Position numbers and translations under genes: made by a program. A stretch of 64,000 nt of DNA from the NCBI RefSeq assembly GCF_000328565.1, contig NC_019966.1:3410001-3474000 (forward strand), written 5' to 3'. Shown in pieces: positions 48,207 to 57,361 of the stretch; position 1 is the stretch's first letter, and each line of letters begins with the position of its first letter. Source of the DNA: Mycobacterium sp. JS623 (lineage in GTDB: Bacteria > Actinomycetota > Actinomycetes > Mycobacteriales > Mycobacteriaceae). Under the pieces are notes generated by a model that did not search any database, was not told where the DNA came from, and worked only from the letters and a program-made list of their open reading frames with translations.

Positions 48207-48229
48207 GCGGGAATTTACCCCAAAGCCGA

Positions 48230-48257
48230 TGTCACGAATCGCGGCGCCGCTCGCGTC
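48230..48257 (+). promoter_or_regulatory. ECF41-type sigma promoter
   Basis: TGTCACG (48230-48236) and CGTC (48254-48257) are separated by 17 bases, close to the conserved TGTCACA / CGTC pair described for ECF41 sigma factors. It lies 34 bases upstream of the first gene of the operon that encodes such a sigma factor, so positive autoregulation is likely. Confidence 0.6.
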
Positions 48258-48290
48258 TGGTGTGTATCAACCGACACGAAAGGCGGAACG

Positions 48291-49451
48291 ATGACCGAGA
48301 TCCTGATTCTGGGCGCCGGGTACACCGGGATGGCCGCCACCGCCGGGCTGGTGGGTCGTTTGAAGGGTCGCGACGACGTTCACATCACGCTCGTCAACCC
48401 GCAGACCCGGTTCACCGAACGTCTGCGCTTGCATCAGACTGCGTCCGGCCAGACCCTGGCAGACCTGGAGATCCCCGACCAGCTCGAGGGCACCGGCGTC
48501 GACTTCGTCCAGGGCTGGGTGACGGGCGTAGACGCCGACGCGCAGACCGTCGGTATCGACGATGCCTACCCGCTGCCCTACGACACCCTTGTCTACGCGC
48601 TCGGCAGCGTCGCCGACACCGAGACTGTTCCGGGAGTTGACGAATTCGCCTACTCCTTGAACAGCGCGCAGGACGCGACACTGCTCGCCGAACACCTGAA
48701 CCGCCTTCCCGACGGCACCGTGGTAGTGGCGGGCGGTGGACTCACCGGCATCGAGTCGGCAGCCGAGATCGCCGAGCAGCATCCCGAACTCGACGTTGTG
48801 CTGCTGAGCCGTCAGGTGCCGGGTTCGATGATGGGCGACAAGGCGCGGGCCCGGTTACACGCGGGTCTGAAGCGGCTTGGTGTGCGGGTGCGTGCAGGCG
48901 TCGACATCGTCAAGGTGATGTCCGATGGTGTCGCGCTGGACGACGGCGAAGTGGTCGACGCGCAGGCAGTGCTGTGGACCACGGGCGTCCGGGTGTCCCC
49001 GCTCGCGGCGGCCGCCGGATTCGACGTCGACGACCGCGGCCGCATCATCACCGACGGGGCGCTGCGGTCGGTGTCACATCCGAACGTCTATGCGGTCGGT
49101 GACGCCGCCGCGATCCATCAGGGCTACGGCGTCATTCACGGCACCTGTCAGAGCGGTATCCCGACTGCGCTGCATGCGGCGGCTTCGATCGCGCGTGAGC
49201 TGAAAGGCAAGCAGCCCAAGCAGTTCCGCTTCGGCTATGTCCATCAGCCCGTCAGTCTCGGCCGCAACGACGGCGTCATCCAGTTCACCCACGCCGACGA
49301 CACTCCAGGGCGGTTCTACTTGGCCGGCCGGTTCGCCGTCGCGTACAAAGAGACGGTGAGTTCCAGTCCGTGGACCACATACCGTCTGCTCAAGGTGCTG
49401 CCCGCGCTGGGGGCGGCGACCTGGCGGCGTGGCGGCCGGACCAACCGATGA
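48291..49451 (+). CDS. NDH-2-like NAD(P)/FAD-dependent oxidoreductase
   Basis: The 386-residue flavoprotein has the FAD site LGAGYTG (7-13), VVAGGGLTGIE for NAD(P), VLWTTGV and the second flavin motif NVYAVGDAAA. It lacks a membrane-binding C-terminal helix of the classical NDH-2 type. Its stop overlaps the ATG of an ECF41 sigma factor (ATGA). ECF41 sigma genes are known to be linked to oxidoreductase or carboxymuconolactone-decarboxylase-like genes, so this is probably the sigma factor's target and partner. Confidence 0.88.
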   Translation: MTEILILGAGYTGMAATAGLVGRLKGRDDVHITLVNPQTRFTERLRLHQTASGQTLADLEIPDQLEGTGVDFVQGWVTGVDADAQTVGIDDAYPLPYDTLVYALGSVADTETVPGVDEFAYSLNSAQDATLLAEHLNRLPDGTVVVAGGGLTGIESAAEIAEQHPELDVVLLSRQVPGSMMGDKARARLHAGLKRLGVRVRAGVDIVKVMSDGVALDDGEVVDAQAVLWTTGVRVSPLAAAAGFDVDDRGRIITDGALRSVSHPNVYAVGDAAAIHQGYGVIHGTCQSGIPTALHAAASIARELKGKQPKQFRFGYVHQPVSLGRNDGVIQFTHADDTPGRFYLAGRFAVAYKETVSSSPWTTYRLLKVLPALGAATWRRGGRTNR

Positions 49452-50341
49452 ACGCCGACCAGCAGACGTTCGCCGACCACAGGACCCTGTTGTTCTCGGT
49501 CGCGTACCGAATCCTCGGCTCGGCCGCGGATGCCGAGGACGTTGTGCAGGACGCCTGGTTCAAGTGGTCGGCGGACGACCGCTCACAGGTCACCGATCCG
49601 AAGGCTTACCTCGCGCGCATTGTGTCGAACTTGTCGATGGAACGGCTTCGGTCCACGCGTCATCAACGCGAAACCTATGTGGGGCCATGGCTTCCCGAGC
49701 CGATCCTCACGCAGGCCGACGCCGCCGAGGACGTCGCCACCGCCGAATCGGTTTCGATGGCGATGCTCGTCGTTCTGGAGACGCTCAGCCCCTTGGAGCG
49801 CGCGGTCTTCGTGCTCAAGGAAGTGTTCGCCTTCAGCTACGCCGAGATTGGTGAGGCTGTTGAGCGTTCCGAATCCGCGGTGCGCCAAGCCGCTCACCGC
49901 GCCCGCGAACACGTGCTTGCGCGCCGACCTCGGTTCCGGACCGACCGCGTCAAGAAGCGCGAAGCCACCGAGCGGTTCTTCGCGGCCATCACGGGCGGCG
50001 ACATCAACGAACTGATGGAGTTGCTCGCACCGGAGGTCACGCTATGGACCGACGGCGGAGGCAAGGTCCGCCAGGCGATGCGGCCCATCATCGGTATCGA
50101 CAACGTCGCACGCTGGATCGCCGGTGCAAGCACACGGCCCTATGAGGGCGTCGAAATCGCCGATATGGCAGCCCAAGTCGTCGATATCAACGGCGGGCCG
50201 GGCATCCTGTTGACCGGCGCCGGTCGCGTCATCGCCACACTCACCGTCGACCTGGACGCCGACGGTCGCATCGCCACCGTGCACAACGTGGCGAATCCGG
50301 ACAAGCTGCATGCGGTGGCGGACGGCGTCAAGCACATCTAG
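49448..50341 (+). CDS. ECF41-type RNA polymerase sigma factor (SigJ-like)
   Basis: The 297-residue protein has sigma region 2 (FSVAYRILGSAADAEDVVQD, about 16-35), region 4 (FAFSYAEIGEAVERSESAVRQ, about 138-158) and a C-terminal SnoaL-like domain (about 175-297) that in ECF41 factors replaces an anti-sigma factor and modulates activity. Motifs such as RRETYVGPWLPEP-like sequence between the regions are typical of this group. ATG at 49448 is coupled to the flavoprotein stop. M. tuberculosis SigJ has the same architecture. Confidence 0.9.
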   Translation: MNADQQTFADHRTLLFSVAYRILGSAADAEDVVQDAWFKWSADDRSQVTDPKAYLARIVSNLSMERLRSTRHQRETYVGPWLPEPILTQADAAEDVATAESVSMAMLVVLETLSPLERAVFVLKEVFAFSYAEIGEAVERSESAVRQAAHRAREHVLARRPRFRTDRVKKREATERFFAAITGGDINELMELLAPEVTLWTDGGGKVRQAMRPIIGIDNVARWIAGASTRPYEGVEIADMAAQVVDINGGPGILLTGAGRVIATLTVDLDADGRIATVHNVANPDKLHAVADGVKHI

Positions 50342-50350
50342 CGTGGCGTG

Positions 50351-50503
50351 GTGACCGAGGTTGGCTGTGACCTGATCCTCGGTGCGCTGCCCGGTAACAC
50401 CGACGCGATCCGCCCCTACGAACGGCGCGGCTATCGGCCGACCTGGCTTTACGCTCCCGGTTTGACGGCCGTTGGTGTCGGGAACAATGGCCAGGATCGT
50501 TAG
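50351..50503 (+). pseudogene. GNAT acetyltransferase C-terminal relic
   Basis: GTG at 50351 opens a 50-codon frame whose centre reads GNTDAIRPYERRGYRPTW, the usual C-terminal end of GNAT acetyltransferases (N-x-x-A-x-x-x-Y-x-x-x-G-F/Y). The acetyl-CoA-binding part is absent, so only the tail is left. It ends directly at the ribosome binding site of the next gene. It may still be translated. Confidence 0.5.
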
Positions 50504-50512
50504 GGGGAATCG

Positions 50513-51412
50513 GTGACTGCTGAACTCAAGTACCTGGAACTGCACGGAGACCGCATCGCATACCGGGACGCGGGCACCGGCGAGACCATATTGCTGATTC
50601 ACGGCATGGCGGGAAGCTCGGACACGTGGCGGGCGATGATCCCTGCATTGGCCAAGAAGTACCGGGTCGTGGCGCCCGACCTGCTCGGTCATGGTCAGTC
50701 GGACAAGCCGCGGGGTGACTACTCGCTTGGTGCATTCGCGGTGTGGTTGCGCGACCTGCTCGATGAACTGGGCGTCACGCGCGCAACCATCGTCGGTCAA
50801 TCGCTCGGTGGCGGCGTGGCCATGCAGTTCGTGTATCAGCACCCGGATTACTGCCAGCGGTTGGTGCTCATCAGTAGCGGCGGACTTGGCCCCGATGTCG
50901 GTTGGACGTTGCGGCTGTTGTCGGCGCCGGGAGCCGAATTGATCATGCCGATCATCGCGCCGCCGCCGGTGCTCAAGGTCGGCAACAAGCTGCGCGCATG
51001 GGCCCGTTCCTTCGGAATCCAGTCACCCCGCGGCGCCGAAATGTGGAGCGCCTACTCGTCTTTCGCGGACCCACAGACCCGCCAAGCGTTTTTGCGGACG
51101 CTACGGTCGGTGGTCGATTACCGCGGCCAAGCGGTCAGCGCGCTCAACCGACTGCATGTGGCCTCTGAGTTGCCCATCATGGCGATCTGGGGCGATCAGG
51201 ACCAGATCATCCCCGTCGCCCATGCTTATGCGGCCCATGACGTCCGGCCGGAAAGCCGAGTGGAGGTCCTCGAGGGTGTCGGTCACTTCCCGCAAGTCGA
51301 GCGGCCCGCCGAAGTGGTGGACCTGATCGACGACTTCATCACCTCGACGAGTGAGACCGCGACCGAACCAGCCGATAACCGCCGTACAACACCGCCGCCA
51401 CCAGCAGATTGA
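50513..51412 (+). CDS. alpha/beta hydrolase
   Basis: The 299-residue hydrolase has a GETILLIHGMAGSSDTW oxyanion block (23-39), PDLLGHGQSD (55-64), the nucleophile GQSLGG (95-100, Ser97), the acid in WGDQDQIIP and His in GVGHFPQVERP. This is the fold of haloalkane dehalogenase-, epoxide hydrolase- or lipase-like enzymes; the substrate is unknown. AGGGGGA precedes the GTG start. Its last 74 bases overlap the convergent permease gene. Confidence 0.89.
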   Translation: MTAELKYLELHGDRIAYRDAGTGETILLIHGMAGSSDTWRAMIPALAKKYRVVAPDLLGHGQSDKPRGDYSLGAFAVWLRDLLDELGVTRATIVGQSLGGGVAMQFVYQHPDYCQRLVLISSGGLGPDVGWTLRLLSAPGAELIMPIIAPPPVLKVGNKLRAWARSFGIQSPRGAEMWSAYSSFADPQTRQAFLRTLRSVVDYRGQAVSALNRLHVASELPIMAIWGDQDQIIPVAHAYAAHDVRPESRVEVLEGVGHFPQVERPAEVVDLIDDFITSTSETATEPADNRRTTPPPPAD

Positions 51413-52721
51413 CGAAGTAAGCGACGTCGGCGCCGTGCCATGCCTTCGCGATCGGTCCCTCGAATAGGGGTGCCGTGTTCATGAACGGGATCGCCACGGC
51501 GTAGGCGAGCACGAAGGCGACCACGGCCGCGACCGCATCACGCCGGTCGGTTGATTCCTCGGCCGGGTTGATGGTCGCCCGGCCGTGAACGCGCAACCGC
51601 CAGTCGATAGCGACCACTGCGACGAAGCCTGGGATCCAGTAGCTCACCAACAACAGCACGTTCTGGAATCGGGTCGCGGTGTCCGCGGCGTTCAGCCACA
51701 GGATGAGCGGGTAGGCCAGCGCTGCGACGATCACGGCCGACACCGGCCGCCGAACTCGGACGCCGATCGTCTGCAGCGCCAGCGAGCCGCTGTAGTCGTT
51801 CATCACGCCAGAACCAATCGACGCCAGCGCGATGATCAGAAGAGCCAGCCCCCCTAGCAGACCGCCGCCCATCACTGTTCGCACACCCTCGGCCGTCTGC
51901 TCCGAAACCATGTTGCCCGCCGCGACACCGATGCCCTGAATAAAGGTGTATGCCAACACAATTCCGGCGAAGGTAAAGCCGAACACCCTGGCGCGCGACG
52001 AGTCGGCGGGCAGGTAGCGGCTGAAGTCGGCGGCGTAGCTGGCCCACGACACGGCCAGGCTGAACGCGATGGTCACCTCGAAGACAAACGCGCCCGCGAG
52101 GTCTGCGCCGGCAACGCTGGCGGGTGTGACGATCTGTTGTCCGGCAACGAGTTTCAGCGCGAACACCACAAACGTCGTGAACAGCACGACGGTCAGCACG
52201 GCCTGCATCCGGTGGATCACCTCGTAGCCGAAGAAGCCGGCCACAGCCTGCACGCCGAGCACGATCAACACCGCAAGCCAGAACGGAATGCCGAGCAGTA
52301 ATGACAGCGCCTGCCCGCCGAACAGGCCGACCAGCGCGTCCCACGCGATCGTGCCGAGCCATTGCAGCACGGCGGGCAGCACGACCCCGCCGCCAAAGGC
52401 CATCCGCGAGTTGGGCAGCTGGCCGGTGCCCGTGCGCGGCCCCCAGGTCGACAGGTATCCGACGACGAGCGAACCGAGAACGGTGCCGATCACCATCGCC
52501 AGCAGACCCAGCCAGAAGCCCAGCCCCAGCACGATCGCCAGCGCGCCGGTGAATACGCCGGTCATGTTGACTTGGGGCGCGAACCACACCGTGAAGAGCC
52601 GGGCAGGCGACCCGTAGCGCTGGTTCTGCGGGATTGGCGCGATGCCGTGCGTCTCGACGGAAAGGTCGCCGGCGGAGGCAGGTCGGTGGCCGGCGAATGT
52701 CGGCTCGGTCAATGCGCTCAT
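51339..52721 (-). CDS. NCS1-family nucleobase/cytosine permease
   Basis: The 460-residue membrane protein has about 12 hydrophobic segments and NCS1 landmarks: RLFTVWFAPQVNMTGVFTG in the first helix, GPRTGTGQLPNSRMAFG, and SWASYAADFSRYLP in the substrate region. NCS1 carriers import nucleobases, hydantoins or vitamins with Na+ or H+. It is divergent (37-base gap) from a DmpA-type peptidase gene, which suggests uptake and hydrolysis of an amide compound. The substrate is not predictable. Confidence 0.9.
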   Translation of the reverse strand: MSALTEPTFAGHRPASAGDLSVETHGIAPIPQNQRYGSPARLFTVWFAPQVNMTGVFTGALAIVLGLGFWLGLLAMVIGTVLGSLVVGYLSTWGPRTGTGQLPNSRMAFGGGVVLPAVLQWLGTIAWDALVGLFGGQALSLLLGIPFWLAVLIVLGVQAVAGFFGYEVIHRMQAVLTVVLFTTFVVFALKLVAGQQIVTPASVAGADLAGAFVFEVTIAFSLAVSWASYAADFSRYLPADSSRARVFGFTFAGIVLAYTFIQGIGVAAGNMVSEQTAEGVRTVMGGGLLGGLALLIIALASIGSGVMNDYSGSLALQTIGVRVRRPVSAVIVAALAYPLILWLNAADTATRFQNVLLLVSYWIPGFVAVVAIDWRLRVHGRATINPAEESTDRRDAVAAVVAFVLAYAVAIPFMNTAPLFEGPIAKAWHGADVAYFVNLLVAAVLYGGYRLVRSRSHSSR

Positions 52722-52758
52722 CGGTCCATTCGATCATGTGTGTTGGCAGGATTGACCG

Positions 52759-53895
52759 GTGACCATCACCCACACCACCGATGGCCGGCCGCGGGCGCGC
52801 GGGCTCGGCATTGACCTGCCAGGGCAGCCCGGCCCGCTCAACGCGATCACCGACGTCGATGGGATCGAAGTCGGCGCGACGACGTTGATCGAGGGCCCGT
52901 CGGTGCGCACCGGCGTCACCGCGATCCTTCCCCGCGGCCGTGATGGCGTCGGGCAGCCGTGCGCGGCCGGCTGGTTTTCGCTGAACGGCAACGGCGAGAT
53001 GACCGGCACCACTTGGATCGACGAAGCGGGATCGTTCAATTTGCCTGTGGCGCTGTCGAATACGCATGCCGTCGGCGCCTGCCACACCGGTGTCGTCAGC
53101 TGGGTCAACCGGATCAACCCGCGGCTCGCTAAGCAGTGGCTACTGCCAGTGTGCGCGGAGACGTGGGACGGCTACCTGAACGACATCAATGGTGGTCACG
53201 TCCGGCCCGAACACGTCGAGGCGGCGCTCGACGCGGCGACCGCGGGCCCGGTGGCCGAAGGATCGGTCGGCGGTGGCACCGGGATGAACTGTTATGAGTT
53301 CAAGGGCGGCAACGGGACAGCATCCCGGCGGGTCGGCTATGGGCGACGGACCTTCACCGTCGGAGCGTTCGTGCAGGCGAACTTCGGCTCACGTGGCGAA
53401 TTGACTATTGCCGGAAGGCATTTGGGCCGGGAACTGCTCGACGACAATCCGCTGGCTGACGACTGGTTCGAGGTCGACCTGGGGCTGAAGCCGCCGCCCG
53501 GCGCGGGTTCGGTCATCGCGATCGTGGCCACCGACGCGCCGCTGCTGCCCGGCCAGTGCAAGGCCCTGGCTCGGCGCGTTCCGTTGGGCCTGGCCCGCAC
53601 CGGGACGGCAGGCAGCCACTTCTCCGGCGACATCTTCCTGGCCTTCTCCACAGCGGAGGCGCCTGGCCTGGCCAGCGCGTTCCCGGTTGGGCCAGTCCGT
53701 GACGACGAGTTCGGCACGCTCACGTTCATGCCGTGGGGCCGGATGGACGACCTCTACACCGCGGTCGTGCAGGCCGTCGAGGAGGCAGTGCTCAACGCGC
53801 TCGTGGTCAACGACGACATGATCGGCCGCGATGGCCACCGCTCCCCTGCGCTTCCGCATGCTCGGGTGAAGACGCTTTTGGCCCTCGGTCCATAA
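52759..53895 (+). CDS. DmpA-type aminopeptidase (P1/S58 family)
   Basis: The 378-residue enzyme belongs to the N-terminal-nucleophile DmpA/P1 family, which cuts itself before a Ser that then acts as nucleophile. The likely cleavage site is GAG/SVIAIVATDAPLLP with Ser251 after Gly250. Other landmarks are GSVGGGTGMNCYEFKGG (about 168-184) and ALSNTHAVGACHTG. These enzymes release D- or L-amino acids or beta-peptides and amides. The GTG start lies 37 bases from the NCS1 permease start on the other strand. Confidence 0.9.
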   Translation: MTITHTTDGRPRARGLGIDLPGQPGPLNAITDVDGIEVGATTLIEGPSVRTGVTAILPRGRDGVGQPCAAGWFSLNGNGEMTGTTWIDEAGSFNLPVALSNTHAVGACHTGVVSWVNRINPRLAKQWLLPVCAETWDGYLNDINGGHVRPEHVEAALDAATAGPVAEGSVGGGTGMNCYEFKGGNGTASRRVGYGRRTFTVGAFVQANFGSRGELTIAGRHLGRELLDDNPLADDWFEVDLGLKPPPGAGSVIAIVATDAPLLPGQCKALARRVPLGLARTGTAGSHFSGDIFLAFSTAEAPGLASAFPVGPVRDDEFGTLTFMPWGRMDDLYTAVVQAVEEAVLNALVVNDDMIGRDGHRSPALPHARVKTLLALGP

Positions 53896-53934
53896 TCGAG
53901 AGAACCGAAGATGAGCTAACGATCGGAGCGGGCC

Positions 53935-55395
53935 GTGGTCGAGACCGAAGCGCGGTCCCGGCTCGGCAGTCACGTTCGGCCCGGCCTGTTGATCGCGGGG
54001 CTCAGCATCGTCGTCCTGACTGTCGCGGTGCTGCAGACCGCCGTGGTTCCCGTGCTCGGCATCATCGGCCATCAACTCAACGTGTCGATGGTGGCTGTCA
54101 GTTGGGCCGTCACCGCCAACCTTCTGGCCGCGGCCGCGGCCACCCCACTGATTGGCCGGCTAGCCGACCTTCACCCCAAGAAACGCATCCTGCTCACCGT
54201 GCTCGTCGTCGTGCTCGCGGGCTCGGTGCTGGCGGCCACCACCACATCGCTGGCGCTGCTGATCGTCGCGCGTGTGCTGCAGGCCGCGTCGTACGGGCTC
54301 TACCCGATCAGCATCGCGATCCTGCGTGAGGAACTACCCGAGGAGCGGATGGGCTCGGCGATGTCGGTGCTGTCGGGAACGCTGGGCTTCGGCGGCGGCA
54401 CCGGACTCGTAGTGGTCGGCCTGCTCATGAGCGGACACGCCGGATACCACCGCGTGTTCTGGCTGACGACGGCGTTCACCGTCGTCGTCATCGCGATCGC
54501 CATGCTCGTTGTGCCAGCCCGCCAGCGCAGCTCGACAGGGACCATCGACTGGCTGGGCGCCGCCGGGTTGGCAGCAGGTCTGTCGGCCGTGCTGCTGGCG
54601 ATCACTCAGGGCCACTCGTGGGGCTGGACGTCACCGGCAACGCTGGCGTGCGCGGTGTGCGGCCTGGCGATCCTTGCCGCGTGGTGGCTGTGGGAACGAC
54701 GGGCCAAGCAACCGCTGGTGTCCACCGAGATGATGACCCGACGGCCGATCATGCTGACCAACCTCGCGACGATATTCGTCGGGATGGGGCTGTACTTCGC
54801 GTTCCTGGGGCTGACGCAGTTCGTCCAAATACCGCATGCCGCAGCGGGTTACGGCTTGGGCGCGACGGTGCTCGAGGCCAGTGTCGTCTACCTGCTACCC
54901 GGAGCGGTCACCGGCTTTCTGGTGGCGCTGGTCAGCGGCCGCTTCATCGACCGATACGGAGCCAGACCAGTCCTCATTACCGCAGCAGTGGCAGGCATCG
55001 CGGGCTTCTTGTTCATCGCGCTGGCTCATCAGGCGCCGTGGCAGATCATCGTGGCCAGCATTCTGGCAAACGCCTACATCGCCCTGGGATACGGCGCGCT
55101 GCCCGCGCTCGTCGTCGCGGAGGTCGACGCGGGTGAAACCGGTGTGGCGACGAGCATGAACGCAATCGCGCGGACCGTGGGCAGCTCACTGGCCGCGGCC
55201 ATGGTCGCGGTATTGCTTGGCCGGACCAGTCACGGCGTGCCGATGGAGAGCAGCTTCGTCGCGATCTTTGTCGGCGGCGCGGTCACCGCGGCACTGGCGA
55301 TGGTGCTGATCGCGTTCTCGCGTCCGCGGCGGAGCGCTATCGAATCCGTTGAGGCGCGCTACGAATCCCGTGCCATGAACCACGAATGGGGTTAA
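53935..55395 (+). CDS. MFS drug exporter (EmrB/QacA-like, 14 helices)
   Basis: The 486-residue protein has about 14 hydrophobic helices with the MFS loop motif GRLADLHPKKRI after helix 2 and the VTANLLAAAAATPLIG and GGGTGLVVVGLLM motif C region typical of drug/H+ antiporters. It probably exports a drug or metabolite. The start is GTG at 53935. It overlaps the stop of the convergent SRPBCC gene by four bases. Confidence 0.89.
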   Translation: MVETEARSRLGSHVRPGLLIAGLSIVVLTVAVLQTAVVPVLGIIGHQLNVSMVAVSWAVTANLLAAAAATPLIGRLADLHPKKRILLTVLVVVLAGSVLAATTTSLALLIVARVLQAASYGLYPISIAILREELPEERMGSAMSVLSGTLGFGGGTGLVVVGLLMSGHAGYHRVFWLTTAFTVVVIAIAMLVVPARQRSSTGTIDWLGAAGLAAGLSAVLLAITQGHSWGWTSPATLACAVCGLAILAAWWLWERRAKQPLVSTEMMTRRPIMLTNLATIFVGMGLYFAFLGLTQFVQIPHAAAGYGLGATVLEASVVYLLPGAVTGFLVALVSGRFIDRYGARPVLITAAVAGIAGFLFIALAHQAPWQIIVASILANAYIALGYGALPALVVAEVDAGETGVATSMNAIARTVGSSLAAAMVAVLLGRTSHGVPMESSFVAIFVGGAVTAALAMVLIAFSRPRRSAIESVEARYESRAMNHEWG

Positions 55396-55820
55396 CCGAG
55401 TGCGGCGAGATTCTCCACGGACTTGCGCACATCGGATTCCAGCACCTTAGCGACGAGCCGGCCGACCGGAGTGCTGAGCAGACCGCCGGACAAGTCGGCG
55501 ACGACCGCAAAGGTGGATCCCGGTTTGTCGTCGCGCACGCAGAGTGTCAGCGCGATCCGGATACCGGGTCTGCCCCTGCCCACGATCTCGATCAGTTTGG
55601 GTTCGTCGTAGCGGGTGACACGCCAGTGCACGGTGTTGCGGAAACCCTTGACCTTCACGCACGACGACACGCAGGTACCCACTTCGATCTGCGGCGGGAC
55701 CTCGCTACGCCAGCCGGCGAAGATGGTCAGCCATTCGTCGAAGCGCCGCAGATCCGACGCCAGTGCCCATGCCCGTTCCGGAGTCAGATCCGACGAAACC
55801 GCGACGTCAACCTTTGCCAT
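55392..55820 (-). CDS. SRPBCC-family protein
   Basis: The 142-residue protein has the polyketide cyclase/START-like layout: opening strand AKVDVAVSSDLTPERAWAL, EWLTIFAGW helix, central strands (TVHWRVTRYDEPKLIEI) and a last helix GRLVAKVLESDVRKSVENL. Many mycobacterial genes of this type are of unknown function and bind a hydrophobic ligand. It ends against the MFS gene. Confidence 0.82.
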   Translation of the reverse strand: MAKVDVAVSSDLTPERAWALASDLRRFDEWLTIFAGWRSEVPPQIEVGTCVSSCVKVKGFRNTVHWRVTRYDEPKLIEIVGRGRPGIRIALTLCVRDDKPGSTFAVVADLSGGLLSTPVGRLVAKVLESDVRKSVENLAALG

Positions 55821-55886
55821 TCCACAGCACTACCCGGAGGCAGCAGCCGGGTAAACGGCGTCCGCGTTTCCACTGATCGGAGCCAC

Positions 55887-55926
55887 GGAGGCTGGGAGAC
55901 TGAGAGCAGCCGTCTCAGCCACCTCC
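55887..55926. promoter_or_regulatory. hairpin in the leader region of the ABC uptake operon
   Basis: Arms GGAGGCTGGGAGAC (55887-55900) and GTCTCAGCCACCTCC (55912-55926) pair over most of their length with an 11-base loop and small bulges. It lies about 190 bases before the ATPase gene. There is no T run after it, so an attenuator or binding site is as likely as a terminator. Confidence 0.4.
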
Positions 55927-56100
55927 AGCCTGCTGCCAGTAGCCAGGCGTGGCCAACGACGCCCCATTCGGCGGATTTTCTCGGTCTGGAGCGCGTACGA
56001 CGAAGGATTCCATTGTAAAAATGTAAATTCGTTGCGGAATCGCTTGCGCAGGACCGCCCGATCCGCGATGGTTTACCCACAGCTTCACAGCTGTGTCTTG

Positions 56101-56116
56101 AGGAGGATTCGCCCTG
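56101..56116 (+). promoter_or_regulatory. strong ribosome binding site setting a CTG start
   Basis: AGGAGG (56101-56106) is followed by seven bases and CTG (56114-56116). No ATG, GTG or TTG occurs in the frame between the upstream TGA (56099-56101) and codon 42, so this site decides the start. Confidence 0.6.
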
Positions 56117-57310
56117 ACCGGCATACACACCACACCCGTCGAGCAAGCGGCGGGTTCCGACGGGACCACCCGCCCCAAGGGCGGCCCAGTCATCGAGATC
56201 GACCATGTCACGAAGCGCTTCGGCGATTACGTCGCGGTGGCCGAAGCCGACTTCTCCATCGCATCGGGTGAGTTCTTCTCGATGCTCGGCCCGTCGGGCT
56301 GCGGGAAGACCACGACGCTGCGGATGATCGCCGGGTTCGAGACGCCCACCGAAGGTGCGATCCGGCTGGAAGGCTCCGACGTATCGCGCGTGCCGCCGCA
56401 CAAGCGCAACGTCAACACGGTGTTCCAGCACTACGCGCTGTTCCCCCACATGACGGTGTGGGACAACGTCGCGTATGGACCGCGCAGTCAGAAGAAGGAC
56501 AAAGCCGAAGTCAAAAAGCGGGTCGACGAGCTACTGGAGATCGTGCGGCTGACCGACTTCGCCCAGCGCAGGCCCGCCCAGCTCTCCGGTGGCCAGCAGC
56601 AGCGGGTGGCGCTGGCCCGGGCGCTGGTGAACTACCCCAGCGCGCTGCTGCTCGACGAACCGCTCGGCGCCCTTGACCTCAAGCTGCGCCAGGTCATGCA
56701 GTTCGAACTCAAGCGCATTCAGCGCGAGGTCGGAATCACGTTCATCTACGTGACCCACGATCAAGAGGAAGCGCTGACGATGAGCGACCGGATCGCGGTG
56801 ATGAACGCCGGCAACGTCGATCAGATCGGCACGCCCACCGAGATTTATGACCGCCCGTCGACGGTGTTCGTCGCGAGCTTCATCGGACAGGCCAACCTGT
56901 GGGCCGGTAAGCAGACCGGCCGCGCCAACCGGGACTTCGTCGAGGTCGAGGTGCTCGGGACGACGCTGAAGGCGCGTCCGGGTGACACAACTATCGAGCC
57001 GGGCGGCCAGGCGACGTTGATGGTTCGGCCGGAGCGCGTGCGGGTTTCGATGGATGCGCCCACCGGTGACGTCGCCACTGTGCGTGCGACGGTCAGCGAT
57101 CTGACGTTCCAGGGTCCGGTGGTGCGGCTCTCACTGGCCGCTGCCGACGAGTCGACGATCATCGCGCACATCGGCGCCGAACAAGATCTGCCGATGTTGC
57201 GCCCGGGCGACGAGGTGCACGTTGGCTGGGCCCCCGACGCGTCGCTGGTATTACCGGCCGCCGACATCCCGACCACCGAGGATCTCGAGGAGATGCTCGA
57301 CGACTCGTAA
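56114..57310 (+). CDS. polyamine-type ABC uptake ATPase, PotA-like, CTG start
   Basis: The 398-residue ATPase has Walker [10 protein letters not shown] (59-67), Q-loop QHYALFPHM, signature LSGGQQQR (157-164), Walker B LLLDEP and a C-terminal TOBE region ([10 protein letters not shown]). The first conserved segment [17 protein letters not shown] lies upstream of the first GTG (56237), so the gene must start earlier; the only candidate is CTG at 56114 behind a perfect AGGAGG. It is the first of four genes encoding a spermidine/putrescine-type transporter. Confidence 0.9.
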   Translation: MTGIHTTPVEQAAGSDGTTRPKGGPVIEIDHVTKRFGDYVAVAEADFSIASGEFFSMLGPSGCGKTTTLRMIAGFETPTEGAIRLEGSDVSRVPPHKRNVNTVFQHYALFPHMTVWDNVAYGPRSQKKDKAEVKKRVDELLEIVRLTDFAQRRPAQLSGGQQQRVALARALVNYPSALLLDEPLGALDLKLRQVMQFELKRIQREVGITFIYVTHDQEEALTMSDRIAVMNAGNVDQIGTPTEIYDRPSTVFVASFIGQANLWAGKQTGRANRDFVEVEVLGTTLKARPGDTTIEPGGQATLMVRPERVRVSMDAPTGDVATVRATVSDLTFQGPVVRLSLAAADESTIIAHIGAEQDLPMLRPGDEVHVGWAPDASLVLPAADIPTTEDLEEMLDDS

Positions 57311-57361
57311 GCGTTGGCTGTAGTCAGTCCCCCTCCCCCTTCATCGAAAGGCACAGTCGTC

